DNA from: Candidatus Nanosynbacter sp. HMT-352
GTDB lineage: Bacteria > Patescibacteriota > Saccharimonadia > Saccharimonadales > Saccharimonadaceae
Length of the DNA stretch: 64,000 bases
Direction: 5' to 3'
Assembly (NCBI RefSeq): GCF_022819365.1
Contig: NZ_CP089289.1
Span: forward strand, 434,001-498,000
This document shows positions 61,480 through 64,000 of the stretch, one piece after another. Position 1 is the stretch's first letter. Every line of letters starts with the position of its first letter. Made by a program: the position numbers and the translations under genes. A model generated the notes under the pieces. That model was not told the origin of the DNA. It did not search any database and saw only the letters and a list, made by a program, of their open reading frames with translations.

Positions 61480-62826
61480 CTATACGAGATCTTTTATATT
61501 AACTCGCCTCTGCTCCGTCGTATCTCGCTCACGAACAGTAACGGTGTCATCTTCCAGCGTCTGAAAATCAATAACCACGCAGTGCGGCGTACCAATTTCA
61601 TCCTGACGGCGATAACGCTTACCGATGTTTCCATTGTCATCCCACATAACACGTCCAGGATTTTTCTTAGATAGGTTGGTGTAAATTTCACGCGCCTTCT
61701 CCACCAGTTCCGGCTTATTCTTAAGTAGCGGCGAAACGGCAAATTTAACCGGCGCCAAATGTTCTGGAAGCGCCAAATAAACACGTTTACTGCCATTCTG
61801 CTCGTCCTCGCGATAAGCGCTCGACAAGACCGCCATCAGCGCTCGCTCGACGCCAAAACTCGGCTCAATCACGTGCGGTACAAACTTCTCATTCGTCCCC
61901 TTGATCGTATATTCCATACTCTTTCCGCTGACGCGCTGAATGTTCATCAGGTCAAAATCAGTCCGATATGCAATTCCCATCAGCTCTTCCTTGCCAATTG
62001 GAAAATCATATTCAATGTCAATCGTCTTCTTACTGTAATGCGCCCTGTCTTCCGCCGGAACATCCAGCTCGTGAATATTCCTAGGATCTAATCCCAACGC
62101 CTCCAAAAACTCGTGCGTCGACTTCAACAATTCATCAAACGCTTCCTGCCAATTTTCTGGATTGACAAAATACTCAATCTCCATTTGCTCAAACTCGCGA
62201 CTGCGAAAAACAAAATCTCGCGGCGCAATTTCATTACGAAACGCCTTGCCCTGCTGAGCAATTCCAAACGGCAAGTCTGGATAAAAACTATCAACAACGT
62301 TCTTAAAATTGGTAAAAATTCCCTGAGCCGTTTCTGGACGAAGATATGCAACGCTGTCTTCACTTTCGGTAGCACCAACATTCGTCTTAAACATCATATT
62401 GAACGTGCGAGATTTACTTAGTGGATTTCCGTCTGGGCTTTTAATTCCCCGTTCCGCAATTACTTCATCCATTTGCTCCATCGTCAAACCGTCAGCATCA
62501 ACCCCATTGTCTTTAAGGATATGATCCGTACGATAACGCCGATGATTAACCGTATCTTCACACAATGGATCGACAAACGTATCAACATGTCCACTCGCCT
62601 TCCAGACTTTCGGATTCATCAAAATTGCCGCATCGACGCCATATATATCGTCGCGCTCGCCAACAAACATTCGCCACCATAAATTCATAATATTGCGCTT
62701 CAATTGAACGCCAAGCGGACCATAATCCCACGTTCCAGACAAACCGCCGTAAACATCAGAGCCCTGATAAATAAAACCGCGACGCTTACACAGGCTAATA
62801 ATATCTTCCATTTTTGCTTGACTCAT
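61480..62826 (-). CDS. glyQS: Glycyl-tRNA synthetase, dimeric type
   Basis: From ATG 62826 the protein has 448 residues of class II synthetase: RRGFIYQGSDVYGG, motif 2 FGIAQQGKAFRNEIAPRD, FEQMEIEYFV and motif 3 IEPSFGVERALMAVL, then a C-terminal anticodon-binding domain. This is the single-chain eukaryote/Gram-positive-like form, not the split GlyQ/GlyS. GAAAGGT lies upstream; the 10-codon extension to 62856 is rejected. Confidence 0.95.
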   Translation of the reverse strand: MSQAKMEDIISLCKRRGFIYQGSDVYGGLSGTWDYGPLGVQLKRNIMNLWWRMFVGERDDIYGVDAAILMNPKVWKASGHVDTFVDPLCEDTVNHRRYRTDHILKDNGVDADGLTMEQMDEVIAERGIKSPDGNPLSKSRTFNMMFKTNVGATESEDSVAYLRPETAQGIFTNFKNVVDSFYPDLPFGIAQQGKAFRNEIAPRDFVFRSREFEQMEIEYFVNPENWQEAFDELLKSTHEFLEALGLDPRNIHELDVPAEDRAHYSKKTIDIEYDFPIGKEELMGIAYRTDFDLMNIQRVSGKSMEYTIKGTNEKFVPHVIEPSFGVERALMAVLSSAYREDEQNGSKRVYLALPEHLAPVKFAVSPLLKNKPELVEKAREIYTNLSKKNPGRVMWDDNGNIGKRYRRQDEIGTPHCVVIDFQTLEDDTVTVRERDTTEQRRVNIKDLV

Positions 62827-62901
62827 TGAAAAAACCTTTCTCCATGTTGGCAACATGGCGATTCACATTATTTCCTAAATTATACCATTTTACGAGCAAT
62901 T

Positions 62902-63582
62902 TTACACCGCGGCGTGCTGTCTGGCAGTCAACCAGCAATCGTTTATAACCTCAGTTATTCCGCCAATTTGCGCCACATTCGCGAGTGGTTTTGCCTGAAT
63001 TAACCTCAGTAGCTTGATTGCGTCTGCGCCCAAATCGCCCTGCTCCGCCAATCTCAAACCTTTCTCTGCATTGTCATACATATATTTTTTATCAGGAAGT
63101 AGCGCCGCTGTCGTTACGTCCGTGCGAAGATTCAATTCATCACCCAGCAAACTTGCGTATTGCAAATAAAACCACGTTTCAATCAATTTTTGATTTATCG
63201 CGGGATTATTTAATTGCTCCAAAACTTGACTCAGCACATAATACCACTCTGGTTCGTCAATGTTTTCACTCGCCACAGAAACCAGTTTCATCACCGAATA
63301 TGCAAACTGCATCCGATCATAATCTTCCAAAATATGCCGATAAAAAGCCGACAATCGAGCGGAAGTTAATAGTCCCAAATCGCCCCGACCAGAGCGAATA
63401 ACCACATCGCAAATCGCGAATAATTCAATTCCGCCCGCCAATTTACTGCGCTCCCGACGCACGCCTTTTGCGATTACACTACGTCGACCTTTTGGCGTTA
63501 ATAATTGCAAAACTCGGTCAGCTTCGGCGTAATTCGTTCGCCTCAAAACGATCGCTTTTACTCGTTCACTCTGCCCCGTCAT
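62902..63582 (-). CDS. recO: DNA repair protein RecO
   Basis: RecO helps load RecA on gapped DNA. The 226 residues start with the OB-fold block KAIVLRRTNYAEADRVLQLLT, then GVRRERSKLAG and a helical C-terminus. No zinc finger Cys set is visible, and the length is at the short end of the family. It overlaps the response regulator gene by 17 bp. Confidence 0.9.
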   Translation of the reverse strand: MTGQSERVKAIVLRRTNYAEADRVLQLLTPKGRRSVIAKGVRRERSKLAGGIELFAICDVVIRSGRGDLGLLTSARLSAFYRHILEDYDRMQFAYSVMKLVSVASENIDEPEWYYVLSQVLEQLNNPAINQKLIETWFYLQYASLLGDELNLRTDVTTAALLPDKKYMYDNAEKGLRLAEQGDLGADAIKLLRLIQAKPLANVAQIGGITEVINDCWLTARQHAAV

Positions 63583-63937
63583 TTAGAACCTCGCGAAAAA
63601 TTGCCCGCGCCTCATTCGGACGCATCGATGTTTTATTCAAAATCGCCTTCACGCCAAGCGGACGCAAATCGTCCATTTTAACGTCGATATTCGTACAAAC
63701 CACAATCGGCAAACTCGCCAAATCCGCGTACGACCGCAACTCATTCAACAGAGCAATCGCCGTTTCACCAGCCAACAACATATCCAAAATTAAAGCGTCA
63801 GGTTGCCAATCGTCAATAATTTCAATCGCCTGACCACCAAAAACCGCCACTCGATATTCCACGCCAACATCCACAGCAAACTTGCCCAGGATATCCGCCC
63901 AATTCTTATCGTCCTCAACAATTAACAGTTTTTTCAT
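63566..63937 (-). CDS. Single-domain response regulator
   Basis: The 123 residues are one receiver domain with acidic EDD at 8-10 and phospho-acceptor Asp52 (ILDMLLAGE). The usual Lys appears in ILNKTS. No output domain. It overlaps the upstream kinase gene by 4 bp (ATGA) and recO by 17 bp. Confidence 0.88.
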   Translation of the reverse strand: MKKLLIVEDDKNWADILGKFAVDVGVEYRVAVFGGQAIEIIDDWQPDALILDMLLAGETAIALLNELRSYADLASLPIVVCTNIDVKMDDLRPLGVKAILNKTSMRPNEARAIFREVLNDGAE

Positions 63938-64000
63938 ATCAAACTCAGCTGCCGACTAATTGGCATTTCTACATAAAAAGTCAGTCCATCGCGATGACGA
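63934..64000 (-). CDS. 3' end of a histidine kinase gene (partial)
   Basis: The last 21 codons read GLTFYVEMPISRQLSLI and stop at TGA. A G-x-TFYVEMP end is typical of HATPase domains, and the response regulator follows with a 4-bp overlap. The rest of the gene is outside the window. Confidence 0.7.
   Translation of the reverse strand, partial: RHRDGLTFYVEMPISRQLSLI

Noticed and set aside
1-64000. Alternative genetic code with UGA as glycine
   Set aside because: UGA ends several genes at conserved lengths (for example in ATGA overlaps at 56740 and 63937), so the standard bacterial code applies.

Overview
The window is one continuous bacterial chromosome segment of moderate-to-low GC with very tight gene packing. 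Genes often overlap by 4 bp or converge with only a few bases between them. UGA is used as a normal stop codon (for example the ATGA overlaps near 56740 and 63937), so this is not a code-25 lineage. The small proteins, single-domain response regulators, TraD-like ATPase, Cas9/Cas1/Cas2-only CRISPR locus and compact division cluster fit a Candidatus Saccharibacteria (TM7)-type organism. That placement is inference; no marker gene was compared. Many genes have a -10 box ending only 6-10 bases before the start codon and no Shine-Dalgarno sequence, so leaderless translation looks common.

Layout. 1-24500: mostly housekeeping and envelope genes (sortase, PEGA-domain protein, gltX, two histidine kinase/response regulator sets, a pseudouridine synthase, der, pth, a CobW GTPase, a permease pair beside a Fur-family regulator, dprA, a CDP-alcohol phosphatidyltransferase). 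It includes two tRNAs, two small unknown genes with structured flanks, a complete type III hammerhead ribozyme at 17480-17536, and an unidentified RNA of about 300 nt (22521-22830, minus strand) with a perfect consensus promoter. 24500-33400: topA, a sigma region 4/HARE-HTH protein, a TraD-like ATPase, and a polyamine operon (speD, DUF4178, spermidine synthase-like).

33500-43030: the accessory region. A type II-C-like CRISPR-Cas9 locus (tracrRNA, cas9, cas1, cas2, 28 repeats) is flanked by small promoter-hairpin-U-tract modules. Six lie on the minus strand to its left (33508-34528) and four on the plus strand to its right (41312-41886). The left set is a diverged tandem duplication: each copy keeps a 17-bp-spaced promoter while its hairpin body differs. 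This is the strongest candidate for an undescribed RNA system here. The anti-repeat, the terminator next to cas2 and an extended -10 inside every repeat all indicate leftward crRNA transcription.

43788-52113: a division and cell-wall cluster on the minus strand (mraZ, rsmH, a new 23-residue ORF, ftsL, ftsI, mraY, ftsW, murG, ftsQ), with MraZ operator repeats in front of mraZ. 52219-64000: a Pif1-like helicase overlapping a KwaB-like (DUF4868) gene, rnhA, a divergent RelA/SpoT homolog, two NUDIX genes, yvcK, an SDR enzyme, a frameshifted paralog pair, an AstE/AspA-like hydrolase, glyQS, recO and the end of a two-component system. The yvcK 3' end carries a small insertion: a NUDIX gene between two truncated genes, bounded by a 56-bp direct repeat of the yvcK end.
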